Made by a program: the position numbers and the translations under genes. A stretch of 64,000 nucleotides of DNA from Oegoconia quadripuncta (Eukaryota; Arthropoda; Insecta; Lepidoptera; Autostichidae), in the NCBI GenBank assembly GCA_949316235.1, contig OX438744.1, positions 25,221,578 to 25,285,577 on the forward strand. The letters run 5' to 3'. Of this stretch, positions 40,395-50,334 are shown piece after piece. Every line of letters begins with the position of its first letter. Position 1 is the stretch's first letter. Under the pieces are notes generated by a model that did not search any database, was not told the DNA's origin, and saw nothing but the letters and a program-made list of their open reading frames with translations.

Positions 40395-40566
40395 TTTGGG
40401 ATTAATTGATGTATTTTGTATGAAGCGTGGAATCCGAAATTCTATAATCTCAGAATCTTCAAGAGCAAGGTAATTTCGTTTACTGAGATCGCGTGCTTCA
40501 TCTTCGACCACGTCGTCACTTTCCATCACGTGAGATTGTGGTCAAACGCGTCCAATCTAGCATAAA
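40395..40566 (+). repeat. Repeat Q copy 3 (3' half)
   Basis: TACTGAGATCGCGTGCTTCA and CGTCGTCACTTTCCATCACG match copy 1, and it ends in an A run (CATAAAAAAAC). Confidence 0.65.
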
Positions 40567-40819
40567 AAAACAGTTTCTATGAAGTTTCTACAGATCCAAC
40601 CACATGTCATGTCATAAGTTCGTTCGTTACAATCTAACAGTATAGTTGTGATAATTTTCCTTTTCAAATTCGTTAAAGAAAATGTAGATTTAATCACTTT
40701 TAAAAGTATGGTTGTTCAGACTATCAAACTGAACAACTTTCACTAAGGGACTAACTCTGAAATTGAGAAAAAAAAAACAAAAATTCAATAACGACTCAAT
40801 TGAAATGTATGAAACAGCT

Positions 40820-40975
40820 GATTTTACGAGCGGTTTTATCCACCGGCGGGCGACATTTATCCATCCACCTTGTGAGTGGACGTCCATTGCCTGTGCGTGG
40901 TCTCCACTCCAGGACCTTAATGTCCCACCGGCTATCAGTTCTTCGACCCACTTCAACTTCCTAATCCGCTGAGCT
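40820..40975 (-). repeat. RTE-like repeat fragment
   Basis: The minus frame reads KWVEELIAGGTL and SWSGDHAQAMDVHSQGGWIN, a recurring piece of insect endonuclease-reverse transcriptase LINEs. Related nucleotides are at 29690-29765. Confidence 0.6.
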
Positions 40976-41489
40976 ATGTTTATTCTATCACTCGATACGA
41001 TCAAAACCGTAAAGGTTTCTAATTTGACTACGGATCCCTAAAAACGAGTCAGCAATCCGAATTAATGTAGGGTCAGGCTACACACTAACAGCTACGCTTC
41101 AGTATCCATCCAATCAGTGTCAAGTGCGTTTATTATCGAACGCATAAAAAGCGCAAGTCGCTGCCATCGTCATGTTATTCATTCTCAGCGCAAGCGCAGC
41201 CTCCGCGCCCAGTTTGGCGAAGAAAGTGAAAAGCGCTTTCTCGGACCTTGCTACTCATTTAGCTCCCATAACTGGGCATCACTATAAGTAGAACAAATAA
41301 AATAGGCGCTTATAAGTTGATTTTTAAATAGCTTTAAAGCGATTAACTGTCAATGACTTCGGATAAAGCGTAGAATTGAAAAAGACTCAGCGAGTTACAC
41401 CGTCGTCGTCTGTTTCAAGAAAAATTCGCTTGAAAAATTTAAAATATGTGATTGAGACGAACCATAATTAACTCGTAACACATATATGT
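40976..41489. other. Unassigned stretch
   Basis: No gene or repeat family is recognised. Confidence 0.35.
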
Positions 41490-41660
41490 AACGTTACGAC
41501 TTTTATCACAACTGTGGTGGTCAGAGATATCCCAAACATACGCGTTGTCATTTAACCAAACAAACATTAAAAGTTTAATGCTCGTAACAACGTCCTCGAT
41601 TCACCTTTCAAAATACAGAAATGCACAGCGTCAAGGGGTGGGCCCATCGTCGTTAATATG
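41490..41660 (+). repeat. Repeat W copy 1
   Basis: GTGGTGGTCAGAGATATCCC, AAAAGTTTAATGCTCGTAAC, and CAGAAATGCACA then GGGTGGGCCCATCG match 53480-53640 inverted. Confidence 0.65.
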
Positions 41661-41779
41661 TGCAAACTATAGATGTTCTTGGTGGAAAGTTACGACCACC
41701 ATATGGGAAGAGCCGGGCTGGTTCTATTAACGTGCCGAAACCATTAATCATACAATAAATCAATTAATAGATAAGAGTT

Positions 41780-41949
41780 ACATATGGATGTTTTCATTTA
41801 TAATAAGTATTTATTTACAAAAAAAATATATTTTTGTAGTATATCAACCATTTGGTATCCACAACGCAAGCCCATAGTTGCTTACTGTGGAACTAGATGG
41901 CGCTGTGTGTATGTCTAAGGATATTTATTTATTTATTATTTATTTATAG
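41780..41949 (+). mobile_element. SINE-B 3' half
   Basis: ATGGATGTTTTCATTTATAA, CCATTTGGTATCCACAACGC, AGATGGCGCTGTGTGTATGT and a TTTA tail. A short inverted tail-end fragment (ATAAATATCCTTAGACATAC) follows at 42009-42032. Confidence 0.85.
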
Positions 41950-41979
41950 TTTCCGTGGCGCAATGTACCTAAACAACAT

Positions 41980-42010
41980 AGAGTTTATATGTATATATAT
42001 ATATATATAA
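41980..42010. repeat. TA dinucleotide microsatellite
   Basis: A run of alternating T and A between two SINE-B remnants. Confidence 0.85.
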
Positions 42011-42049
42011 ATAAATAAATATCCTTAGACATACACATTTAATATATAT

Positions 42050-42302
42050 ATATTAAAGTGCGTAACGAAGCTTTCGGGTTCCCACAAGAAGCCGCCAAAA
42101 TCTTTTGTAAAGCATTCTGCCACTTTACTGAAGAATGACTTGACCGCGTGACTAGACTATGTATACGCCAAGTTTACGACGAATTATTTGTTTTGACTGA
42201 GACTGACTTATAAACTGAAGAAATAAGTGAAATAAGACATGGCTGTATGGGCTTAGATCCCTTTGCCTTCTCCGAGAGGAGAGAATGAAACGAAAAAAAA
42301 AA
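42050..42302 (+). repeat. Repeat K, right arm of an inverted pair
   Basis: CACAAGAAGCCGCCAAAATC, TTTTGACTGAGACTGACTTA and TGTATGGGCTTAGATCCCTT. It is the reverse complement of 38637-38908 with few differences. Confidence 0.75.
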
Positions 42303-42574
42303 CTGTAGTCCTTATTAGGCCCAACCACAGATTACTAATAAGTTACTAAAGTAAGCCCAACACTGTACCAATCGCAGGTCGTATCGCGAATTTCCAAACT
42401 ACCAACATATTTATTTCTCAGAGTGTCTCCACCTACCGACATCCGTGGGAATATTCCAAAGTTATCATGCTAGGAATGCGTACGCGACGCGTTCCGATCA
42501 CGGGAACGATTTGCGAATGGATCTAGGTACCTACTTCCATGAGAGGAATGCGTTAGAGATAGAGCGCTGAGACT

Positions 42575-42930
42575 AACTTTCCGCCCGCGGTTTCGCTCGT
42601 GGAATTACAAAAGAAAGTAGTGAAATAGTTACCTATGGCATTCTCCAGGTCCCAGGGCATTTCTCTGCCAAATTTCAATACGATCGGTCTAAAATAAACT
42701 TTCTGTTCATATCAGTAGCTTACACAAAGTAACTAAGTCATTCAAGGGAGAATGATACGCTTTTTAATAAGGTTCCCGTTGGTTTTTTAATTAATTTAAA
42801 ACCAATATTAAACAACTTTAAAAAGGTTTTTGGGATTCAAGCTCTGGTGGTAGACCCAATCAAACAAAAAAATTATCATCAAAATCGGTTAGCAATTGAC
42901 GGAGGTATCGCGTAACAAACATACAAGCTA
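42575..42930 (+). repeat. Repeat J copy with LINE-L piece inside
   Basis: Start ACTTTCCGCCCGCGGTTTCG, then TTTCTCTGCCAAATTTCAAT, and a J-like end AAAATCGGTTAGCAATTGAC. At 42712-42790 it contains a LINE-L piece (LHKVTKSFKG frame). Confidence 0.6.
42712..42790 (+). pseudogene. LINE-L fragment inside repeat J
   Basis: The frame reads LHKVTKSFKGE then a stop, equivalent to LHKVTKSFKGQCIRF in the copy at 48202-48453. Confidence 0.55.
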
Positions 42931-42979
42931 TTTAAGTATTAACATAGAGGAATAACACTGTATTAAAAAACCATAGAAA

Positions 42980-43090
42980 CTCGACAGCATATTTTGTAGT
43001 TTGCGGACGCCATGTTGGATTTTTTACCTTAAAACGTATGACTCTCCGGGTACCAAGACGAATCTAATGACACCATGCAAGGAACCATAG
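42980..43090 (+). repeat. Repeat E copy 3 (uninterrupted)
   Basis: GACAGCATATTTTGTAGTTT, GCGGACGCCATGTTGGATTT and CAAGACGAATCTAATGACAC. It is the reference for the copy split by MITE-M at 11668-12205. Confidence 0.75.
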
Positions 43091-43475
43091 CCGAATTCGA
43101 TCAAAAATTTTACGATTACCTATACAAAGTAAACCATTCTGTATGCGAAGTGCGAGTTTCGTCTCGTTTTTAACTTTACCATCGCGTTCGCGTTTACGCA
43201 AAAAGTATCTATGAAAAAAATCGTTTTGCAAACTATCCGCTAGAGACGCTGCACATTTCTTCATACAAATCGTCACGTAAACGTGAACGCGGTAGTAAAG
43301 TTAAGTCGAAACAAAACTCACACTCCGCCCTCTGAAGACGACCACGAACAACATAACACGAATTAAATTTCACCCTGGATAAGACTGTTATTGTGTAATT
43401 TTTTGATCGAATTGTGCTATGGCTCCTTGGGGAACCTTTTTCGTAATCAAGAGTGGCGTCACCAGTTGATGGGAA

Positions 43476-43562
43476 GTACGGTTAGCTGCAGAGAAAACGG
43501 ACCCCCCGTACTTGCAGTCATTATGTGAATTGGGGGTCTGATTTCTCTGTAGCTGACTGTGC
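43476..43562. ncRNA. Long imperfect hairpin, possible hairpin RNA
   Basis: Arms 43476-43507 and 43531-43562 pair over 32 bp with a 23-nt loop. The core is CAGAGAAAACGGACCCCC opposite GGGGGTCTGATTTCTCTG. If transcribed from the plus strand, most of the mismatches become G-U pairs and only about two positions stay unpaired. The size is in the range of a microRNA precursor, but a decayed fold-back element is equally possible. Expression is not known. Confidence 0.4.
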
Positions 43563-43591
43563 ATGACTTCAAAGTCACCGTGTATTAATTT

Positions 43592-44085
43592 ATCAAAATC
43601 AAAATCAAAAAATGCTTTATTTTGTAGGTACACAGGGTACACTTAAAATAGTCAAATTTTACATTTTTTAAGCTACTGCTTGTTCAAAAGCCACGTTTCC
43701 CCTGAGAACAATAAACAAGAAACTCGAAGGGTTGCTCTTTTAAAATCAGGCTTTGATTTTACAAAATTATTATTACCTGGTTATGCGAACGGGCTGGTTA
43801 TGTCCATGATTGTTTATCATTTAAATAATCTGATATTCTATAATATGCTTTCTTAATAAGTTTCTGTTTTATAGTATCTTTAAATTTATTGAGAGGAAGA
43901 TTTTGTATATCAACTGGAACCTTATTGAAAAAGCGCATACATAACCCTTTGAATGAATTACTGACTTTGCGGAAGCGACTTATGTGACCTGCAAGTTTAC
44001 CTCTATTTCTTGTATTGACATCATGTTTATCACTATTTTTCCTAAATGATGCTATGTTTTTTTTACATATATTAGATTCAAATCA
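43592..44085 (-). pseudogene. LINE-L 3' end, subfamily a
   Basis: The minus strand reads HDVNTRNRGKLAGHISRFRK, then VSNSFKGLCMRFFNKVPVDI, QNLPLNKFKDTIKQKL and AYYRISDYLNDKQSWT then a stop. The 3' UTR ends CCTACAAAATAAAGCATTTT with a TTTGAT-repeat tail. This is the best-preserved coding tail of subfamily a, truncated at about 44085. Confidence 0.8.
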
Positions 44086-44385
44086 GATATCAAAGGATAA
44101 GTCTTGGATACCAGCAGGAGCTTTATTTATAGGTAGACTAATATTAATTTAACTTGAAGCGTGTGCCAAGCGAATCGGCACCATTGATTGATTATACAAT
44201 GTCCACGCCAAACAAATAAAACTCGCGAATTGCTCAAACTGACTGAATGGGCAATCGGGCCAGTCAACGAAATTAATTAAATTGATGAATTAGGAAAGCT
44301 GACGAATTAAAGTGACCATATCTAGATAGTTACGACATTAGTGACGTAAGCCTAACAGAGATGTAGGTTAGCTCCCGGAATAAAC

Positions 44386-44415
44386 TAGGACCTTCCCGTG
44401 GGTGTCATAAAAAGA
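44386..44415 (+). repeat. Short dispersed word before the 5S-like segment
   Basis: CTTCCCGTGGGTGTCATAAA recurs at 53384-53403 (TCTTCCCGTGGGTGTTGTAA). It may be part of a composite retroposon. Confidence 0.5.
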
Positions 44416-44423
44416 GACCTAGG

Positions 44424-44540
44424 GCACGTACAACCTTGCATTCCTTTTCGAATAGCGAAGTTAAGCGAAGTATGGCGGTCACTCCTTAGATGGGTGACCA
44501 CTAGTAGCATTTTTGTACTAGTATTTCGATACTACGGAGT
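44424..44540 (+). pseudogene. 5S rRNA-like sequence
   Basis: GCGAAGTTAAGCGAAGTATG followed by GCGGTCACTCCTTAGATGGG and TGACCACT follows the order and spacing of the internal control region of animal 5S rRNA (CGAAGTTAAGC, then a G-rich block, then GGATGGGTGACCGC). The 5' third and 3' third are much less similar. It is a 5S pseudogene or the head of a 5S-derived SINE, not a functional 5S gene. Confidence 0.6.
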
Positions 44541-45129
44541 GCAGGTAAATATTTTGGTAACGATTCGTCTCGGGTCTAAATTACTTCGAACCTCGAGAGC
44601 TATCGCAAGTAGAGACACCCAAAAGCTCGCTTGGTCCTCCTCCATCTGTACTGCCCCCATATTTGATGATATTCCACTTAAAACACTGATATATAGGCAC
44701 CAACCTGCGATACACGCTTGAATCGGCTACTGGAGTAGCCATTGTTTGCGTTGCAGCACTGCGCGCGCGCAAAGGTAAGTGGAGCGAGACGCAGCATCTG
44801 TAACTGTCGCGGCTGGTTGCCTCCGCGCACCGTGCGTGGGGTATATTGGTTGTATATGCTTCAAATAGCACATTACCATCAGTTATAACCTATTTTTGAG
44901 GCTCTACCTGTTGGTGTTGCAGTAATCAGTCGACTACAAGGGGGTGACGCAGGTCAGCTTAACTCATACCTAAGTCCTTATTGGTCCAGACGGTCCGATT
45001 ACTTACACTGTATGTGAGAAATACTCCATCATTGAGGGTTTTTAAGGGCTCTTGCTTGAAACTGTTCTTGAGGTCTGGTAATGGAAAATTTAGGAAACCA
45101 CGAGGATATATGGAAATGATAATATCACC
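44541..45129. other. Unassigned stretch
   Basis: ORF 44398-44721 spans the 5S-like segment and is not believed. A GC-rich patch is at 44755-44840 (CACTGCGCGCGCGCAAAGG). Nothing else is seen. Confidence 0.35.
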
Positions 45130-45358
45130 TAGGGTATTTTAAAATGTCCGCCTGGGTAGCTACCAACATCTTATCTAAATCTGCCACCAAGCAGCAATGT
45201 TAATAGCATTATTGTGTTCCGGTTGTCAGAGATAAGATAGCCAGTCCCCCAAATGTGTTGGGGTTTCCGGGTCAGTACGTTCCACCTTCGACCTCATCTT
45301 CATTTAACATCAGGTGTGATTGAAGTCAAGTACGAACCCGTCGTGCATAAAAAAAAAT
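45130..45358 (+). mobile_element. SINE-A 3' two-thirds
   Basis: Starts GGGTATTTTAAAATGTCCGC and runs through TCTGCCACCAAGCAGCAATG to the A-rich tail. The head is missing. Confidence 0.85.
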
Positions 45359-45359
45359 G

Positions 45360-45450
45360 TCGCGGGAAGTCGCTAGATGCAGGCCGCTTCCATACGATCG
45401 CTCTGAAAATCGATAGAGAAGGCCCATGATCCGAGTGGCCGTCCTGTGAC
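45360..45450 (-). repeat. RTE-like repeat fragment
   Basis: The minus strand reads HRTATRIMGLLYRFSERSYG. CGATCGCTCTGAAAATCGAT resembles the block at 19290-19310. Confidence 0.5.
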
Positions 45451-46305
45451 TATGATAATGATAAAGGAGTTCTGATCCCCCAAGAGTAATCTTGGTAGAA
45501 ATTAAATCGACCCATATCGATAATACGAGCATCTCCTTTCCATTAAAAAAAGAATCTGGCTTAACCATTTAATCTGGGAACAATCTTGGTCAATATGTCC
45601 TCCTTTTTGTAAGTCAGTTAAAAAACTGCAAGTATCCAGGATATAACTACTCTCGTATATAATATCAGGTGGAACTGGAAGCCATTAGTAATTAGTTCCC
45701 GGATTGGCTGGCGTCGAGCGCAGGCATCGATCGGCGCATTCCGTCAGCGATGCGCGATCGCATAGTATTTATTACATCCTGAGTCGCGTGCGCAGATGCA
45801 GATGCCGGCTGCTGCGCGGGAAACGAGTAGCGGGTTCGGGCAGTAACGGCAGCACATAGATGTATCCCATTTATGTTATAAATGCAAATTGGTACACAGA
45901 AGCTCTAGTCGCGAAGTTGCATTCGCTATTCGATTTTAACACCCGACGAAAAACGACGGCTGCTATGTGTTTGACGGCGTTGCGTGTGTGCCCAGTCTTT
46001 GTCTGTTAGATATAGATTGATTTTTGAATTTATTAATGAATTATTCATAGTCAAAAAGTGCCGTGCTCGCTGAGAGCGCAATCTGAACTGAAAAGAGTGG
46101 TATGGACTAATGCAATGCATTGCCCTTTATAGTGAACCTTTGTTAAAGAGCTTGTTACTATATTAACAAGTAGGTACGAAAGAGGAGTCTCAATCAAATT
46201 AGTTGGAATGCAATAGATTTATTTTTGTAGTAGCTATTCTAACTCGATGCGTGAGTAAAACAATTTTGCGTTCGATCGCCAAATAGGTACCACCTAAGTG
46301 CCCTA
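45451..46305. other. Unassigned stretch
   Basis: GC-rich at 45710-45860. GTGTTTGACGGCGTTGCGTG at 45968-45987 is shared with 30434. No gene is recognised. Confidence 0.4.
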
Positions 46306-46309
46306 TAGG

Positions 46310-46588
46310 TAAATTATGTTAACATAGGGTTAACGATTCGGAGGTCGTGGGTTCGATCCCCAGCGTACTCAGTTTAGTTGGTGGTAGGGCAATTTAATTG
46401 TTCGCCTAGTTAGCTATGATTTGATTAGTCTGCCGCCAAACAGCAATATTAATAGCATTGTTGTTTCGGTTGTCAAAGATAATCAGTTCCCCAAATAAGA
46501 TGGGGTTTCTAGGTCAGTACTCTTCCACCTTCGGCCTCATCTCCACTTAACATCAGGTGTGACTGAGGTCAAGTGGATAAAAAAAACC
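46310..46588 (+). mobile_element. SINE-A, old and diverged
   Basis: GATTCGGAGGTCGTGGGTTC with the B box, then a shortened middle (deletion before GTACTCAGTTTAGTTGG), and tail TCAAGTGGATAAAAAAAACC. It abuts repeat H. Confidence 0.82.
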
Positions 46589-47034
46589 CTCCAGCACTTA
46601 GAAGCCTGACCGGTGCGATAAACGTATATGTCGCGGGAAATAATATTTGTCCTGCTCATTCGTTTGGACGAAATATACAACTATCCCACTCTGACTCCTA
46701 CGTCGAGCGCAACAAACGATGTCATACTACGGAGGCTGATATTGTTAAAACTTTAGACACTTTAACTAATACATTTTCCTCTCAACTAGCAACAGTAAAG
46801 TTGCCCAGAGACGGGAAACGGCGCCGATTGGCCGTCACTAATAGCGAGGCAACACTTCCGCTAGCACTGATGCCGTTCGGTGCGCACACGCATCACTGGC
46901 CAGACATTGCGCTTGAGATATCGGGGGGCAACACCGAACTATTGCGTCTAGAAACAAAGCCATACCTATTGTATGTCTGTGGTCTAAGACAATACATTTC
47001 AGACATAGACAGGTCATATTTGCTTTATAGATAG
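46573..47034 (+). CDS. 153-aa ORF over repeat H, unrecognised
   Basis: The frame starts with an ATG in the SINE-A tail and runs through sequence shared with 60860-61560 (repeat H). It contains SLTGAINVYVAGNNI, RRLAVTNSEATLPLALMPFG and ELLRLETKPYLLYV. No domain is recognised; the composition is protein-like but the first 8 or so residues are SINE. The paralogue at 61450 does not keep the same frame. It may be a relic of a mobile element ORF. No function is proposed. Confidence 0.2.
   Translation: MDKKNPPALRSLTGAINVYVAGNNICPAHSFGRNIQLSHSDSYVERNKRCHTTEADIVKTLDTLTNTFSSQLATVKLPRDGKRRRLAVTNSEATLPLALMPFGAHTHHWPDIALEISGGNTELLRLETKPYLLYVCGLRQYISDIDRSYLLYR
46590..47034 (+). repeat. Repeat H copy 1 (uninterrupted)
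   Basis: TATGTCGCGGGAAATAATAT, TTGTCCTGCTCATTCG and GGACGAAATATAC match 60870-61480, where a 543-bp element is inserted at CTG. This copy therefore serves as the empty site. Confidence 0.8.
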
Positions 47035-47276
47035 AGAGACTTGTCTTTTACTTTTCGGGGTCAAAGAAGGGGTCACTATCCTATCAAGCCGTCAAGTGTG
47101 TGTCGGGGCACGCGCATTGTAGGGTTCTGTACTTGTCCTGTCTGTACGTGTACAATATGCGTACTTAGACGGAGACTTTTTGTTCTTTGATAAATATTTT
47201 TTTTTTAAACAAGCCAATTAACTTCATTGTATATACTACTACCGTGAATTTAATATCCACAACCAACCATTTAGCT

Positions 47277-47472
47277 TTTTTTTTATGCACAACTGGATAG
47301 CACTTGACTTTAATCACACCTGATGTTAAGCGAACATGAGGCCGAAGGTGGTAACGTACTGACCCGGAAACCCCATCTTATTTGGGGGACCGGCTATCTT
47401 ATCCCTGTCAACCGGAACACAACAATGCTATTAACATTGCTGTTTGGCGGCAGATTTTGATAAGATGGTGGT
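47277..47472 (-). mobile_element. SINE-A 3' half
   Basis: Poly-T, TTATGCACAACTGGATAGCA, TGACCCGGAAACCCCATC, TGGCGGCAGATTTTGATAAG. The head is missing. Confidence 0.85.
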
Positions 47473-47479
47473 TTTATGG

Positions 47480-47835
47480 TGGTCGCTTTTATGGGATATT
47501 TCTTAAACGGATCCCTAAATCGATAAAGTGATTAAGATATCCTCTAATATTTACATGATATTTACGATGGGGTATAACATTAAAAGAAAATTCATCCCCA
47601 CGTTATGTGTAGAGGAGGTACCCTAAAAAAGCCAACCGTTTAGTTAGTAGGGAAGACGACGACACTAGACTTTAACAAAAATTTGCCCTATAAAGTTAAA
47701 TATTTCTTAAACGGACCCCTAATTCGAAAAACTGTTTAAGATAATCTATAATGGTTTTGAACGACCTATCCAACGATGGGGTACAAAAATAAAATAAAAT
47801 TCATCCTCACTCTACGTGGTGTACTCCACAAAAAT
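47480..47835 (+). repeat. Two-unit imperfect tandem repeat, about 200-bp period
   Basis: ATATTTCTTAAACGGATCCC at 47500 recurs as ATATTTCTTAAACGGACCCC at 47701, and CGATGGGGTATAACATTAAA at 47566 recurs near 47773 as CGATGGGGTACAAAAATAAA. Each unit closes with a AAATTCATCC word. Confidence 0.75.
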
Positions 47836-47867
47836 TTTTCAAGAGTTTAGTTTACCACTTGGTCATC

Positions 47868-47958
47868 GTGATTAATATGTATATCCGCAAATTACAGCTT
47901 TCTAGTAGTATAGTAAGAGCCTCTGAGTTAAGACTCGGACAGACAAACATGGCGAAAG
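47868..47958 (+). repeat. Repeat T copy
   Basis: CGTGATTAATATGTATATCC, ACAGCTTTCTAGTAGTA and GACAGACAAACATGGCGAAA match 11035-11120. The GGTTCC end of the repeat lies at 48488-48515, beyond an intervening LINE-L. Confidence 0.6.
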
Positions 47959-47965
47959 TATAAAA

Positions 47966-48470
47966 TCAAAGATCAAAAATGTTTTTATTTCGTAAGTTAT
48001 AAGAATAACATTTGAAATCGTCATGACATACAGTTGTCGCTCATTCACTAGGCAGTCTCCCCAGAGAAGAACGAGCAAGAAACTCTAGGGTTGCTCTTTT
48101 TAAATAAGTCAATACAAATACAATTTGAGATACCTAATTGTAAAATTAATGAAATGAAATGAAAAAATAAGAATAAAATATACTGGATAATGGCGAGCGG
48201 TTCATGTCCACGCATTCTTATCATCCAGATAGTCAGAAATTTTATAATAGCCTTTGGCACATAGTTTCCGTTTAATGGTTGTTTTAAATTTATTTAAAGG
48301 CAAATTTTGAATGTCTACCGGCACCTTATTATAAAAACGTATACATTGTCCCTTGAATGACTTAGTGACTTTGTGTAAGCAACTGCTATGGACAGCAAGT
48401 TTATTTTTATATCTTGTATTAACATTGTGTATTTCACAATTTTTCCTAAACAAATACAGATTCTTTCTAT
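47966..48470 (-). pseudogene. LINE-L 3' end, subfamily c, possibly inside repeat T
   Basis: The 83-aa minus ORF (48453-48202) reads NVNTRYKNKLAVHSSCLHKV, TKSFKGQCIRFYNKVPVDIQ, NLPLNKFKTTIKRKLCAKGY and YKISDYLDDKNAWT, then a stop. The 3' UTR (TTCTTGCTCGTTCTTCTCTG) ends near 47966 with CTTTGATTTTATAC-like bases. Repeat T words flank both sides, so the LINE may be inserted in T. Confidence 0.8.
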
Positions 48471-48529
48471 TTATTATTTATTTATAAGGGTTCCTTGTTG
48501 CCTACGGAATCCTAAAAACGGTATATTAC

Positions 48530-49009
48530 ACACTACTTAGAGATGTCCAGAGAAAGCGACTCCATATTACTGGTTGGACGTCATGGCAGGAATTGTAGGC
48601 ACACGGTTGCAGCCTTTTATAACATCCACGAGCAATGGACAGAACACTTTTCCGAATGTCACTAACGCCATTGTCAAGACAATTACCGTCCAAGACACGG
48701 TTTACTCGATAAGTTCATAAGAACTATACTCTCCCTAACTATAATGATTGGCAGAATGATTTAGCTATTGACACAGATGTTTGTTCCGATCATTAACATT
48801 TCACCGGTGGGGAGAAAACTGCTCATTGTGGAGAAATTGTGAAATGTGAAGCGCAAGCGCAAGTCATCTCATCAGCTTGATCGTGGAAATGGTTAATGGT
48901 TTAGTACTTACAGATGTTGGTAACCGTTGATGATTCCAAGACATGCACACACATACACCTGAAACAATATAAACAAACATTCAACATTGAAACATTGAAA
49001 ATCTAATAT
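48530..49009. other. Unassigned stretch
   Basis: No gene or repeat family is recognised. Confidence 0.35.
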
Positions 49010-49300
49010 ATGTAAAAAAAATATAGCATCATTTAGCAAAAATAGTGATAAACATGATGTCAATACAAGAAATAAAGATAAACTTGCAGGTCGTAAGTCG
49101 CCTCCGCAAAGTTAGTAATTTATTTTCAATAAGGTTCCTGCTGATATACAAAATCTTCCTTTGAATAAATTTAAAGATACTATAAAACAGAAACTTTTTA
49201 AGAAAGCATATTATAAAATATCAGATTATTTAGATGATAAACATTCATGGACATATAACCAGCTCGTTCGCATAACCAGGCTATTTCACAATTAACAATA
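49010..49300 (+). pseudogene. LINE-L C-terminus
   Basis: The frame carries NSDKHDVNTRNKDKLAG, then PADIQNLPLNKFKDTIKQKL and KAYYKISDYLDDKHSWT-like residues with a frame break between. It is truncated on both sides; the 3' UTR is absent. Confidence 0.75.
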
Positions 49301-49486
49301 AAATGTTATTATGCCTTTTTGTAGTGGAGGGCCATGGATAGCAAAGAGAAGTCTTGTGTGTGTTGCTTGTCCCAAGAAGTATAGTTTTAGAATTATGTGA
49401 TAGGACAAAAATGAAATTATATTAAATAGCATCCACATATCTCATGTTTTTAGCAGGAATTGCATTGCGTGTACTATATTTTTTTA

Positions 49487-49757
49487 ATAAATAATAAATA
49501 TTTCTGGACATACGCATCACATCCATTTAGTTCCACACTAAGCAACTAGGCTTGTATTATGGATACCAGATGATTGATATACTACATAAATACCATATAT
49601 TTTTGTAAATAAATACATATATGAATGAAAAACATCTATAAATTGGATACACTTGTTCGTGTTCATTATACAAACATATGCCCCTAGCGGGTTTTGAACC
49701 CGCGACCTTACCAGTATACCAGTCAGCGTTTCTAACCACTACACCAAACAGGTCGTC
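49487..49757 (-). mobile_element. SINE-B, full length, diverged
   Basis: Tail AATAATAAATATTTCTGGAC, GGATACCAGATGATTGATAT, B box as GCGGGTTTTGAACCCGCGAC and head CACTACACCAAACAGGTCGT. It faces the next SINE-B head-to-head. Confidence 0.88.
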
Positions 49758-49884
49758 TATGGAGACAGTAAACAACAATTATAACACAGCTATAAATAAA
49801 AACTAATAACAAGATTAGTAGAAATGCGTGACTACAATTCCCTGTCACGCTCACACCCTTCACTGCACCATACTCACACAAGAA

Positions 49885-50160
49885 GAGTATTATTTGGTGT
49901 AGTGGTTAACGACTCTGACCATTATACCAAAAGGTTGCGAGTTCGAATCCCGCTAGGGGCATATGTTTGTGCGATGAATACGGACATGTGTACCTGAGTT
50001 ATGGATGTGTTAATTTATATATGTATTTATTTACAAAAAAAATATGTATTTATATAGTATATCAACCGTCTGGTATCCACGACACAAGGCTATAGTTGCT
50101 TACTGTGGAACTAGATGGCGCTGTGTATATGTCTAAGGATATTTATTTATTTATTACTTA
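49885..50160 (+). mobile_element. SINE-B, full length
   Basis: TTTGGTGTAGTGGTTAACGA, B box GAGTTCGAATCCCGCTAGGG, GTCTGGTATCCACGACACAA and a TTTATTTATTA tail. Confidence 0.9.
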
Positions 50161-50334
50161 TTTATTATTAGAAGAAGTATAGGTGGCTCTTATGTAAAAG
50201 AAATGGTGGGTGGCTAGCATACCAAAATGAAAGGAACCAATACATTGGCCGAGCAATTAATGGGAAATAACAGACGGGAAAAAACGAGTTTATGCAACAA
50301 CGGTAAAATTCTTATTTCAAATATGTAATATTTT

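Noticed and set aside
44398..44721. 107-aa plus ORF and the overlapping 96-aa minus ORF
   Set aside because: The plus ORF crosses the 5S rRNA-like segment and both lack recognisable motifs.
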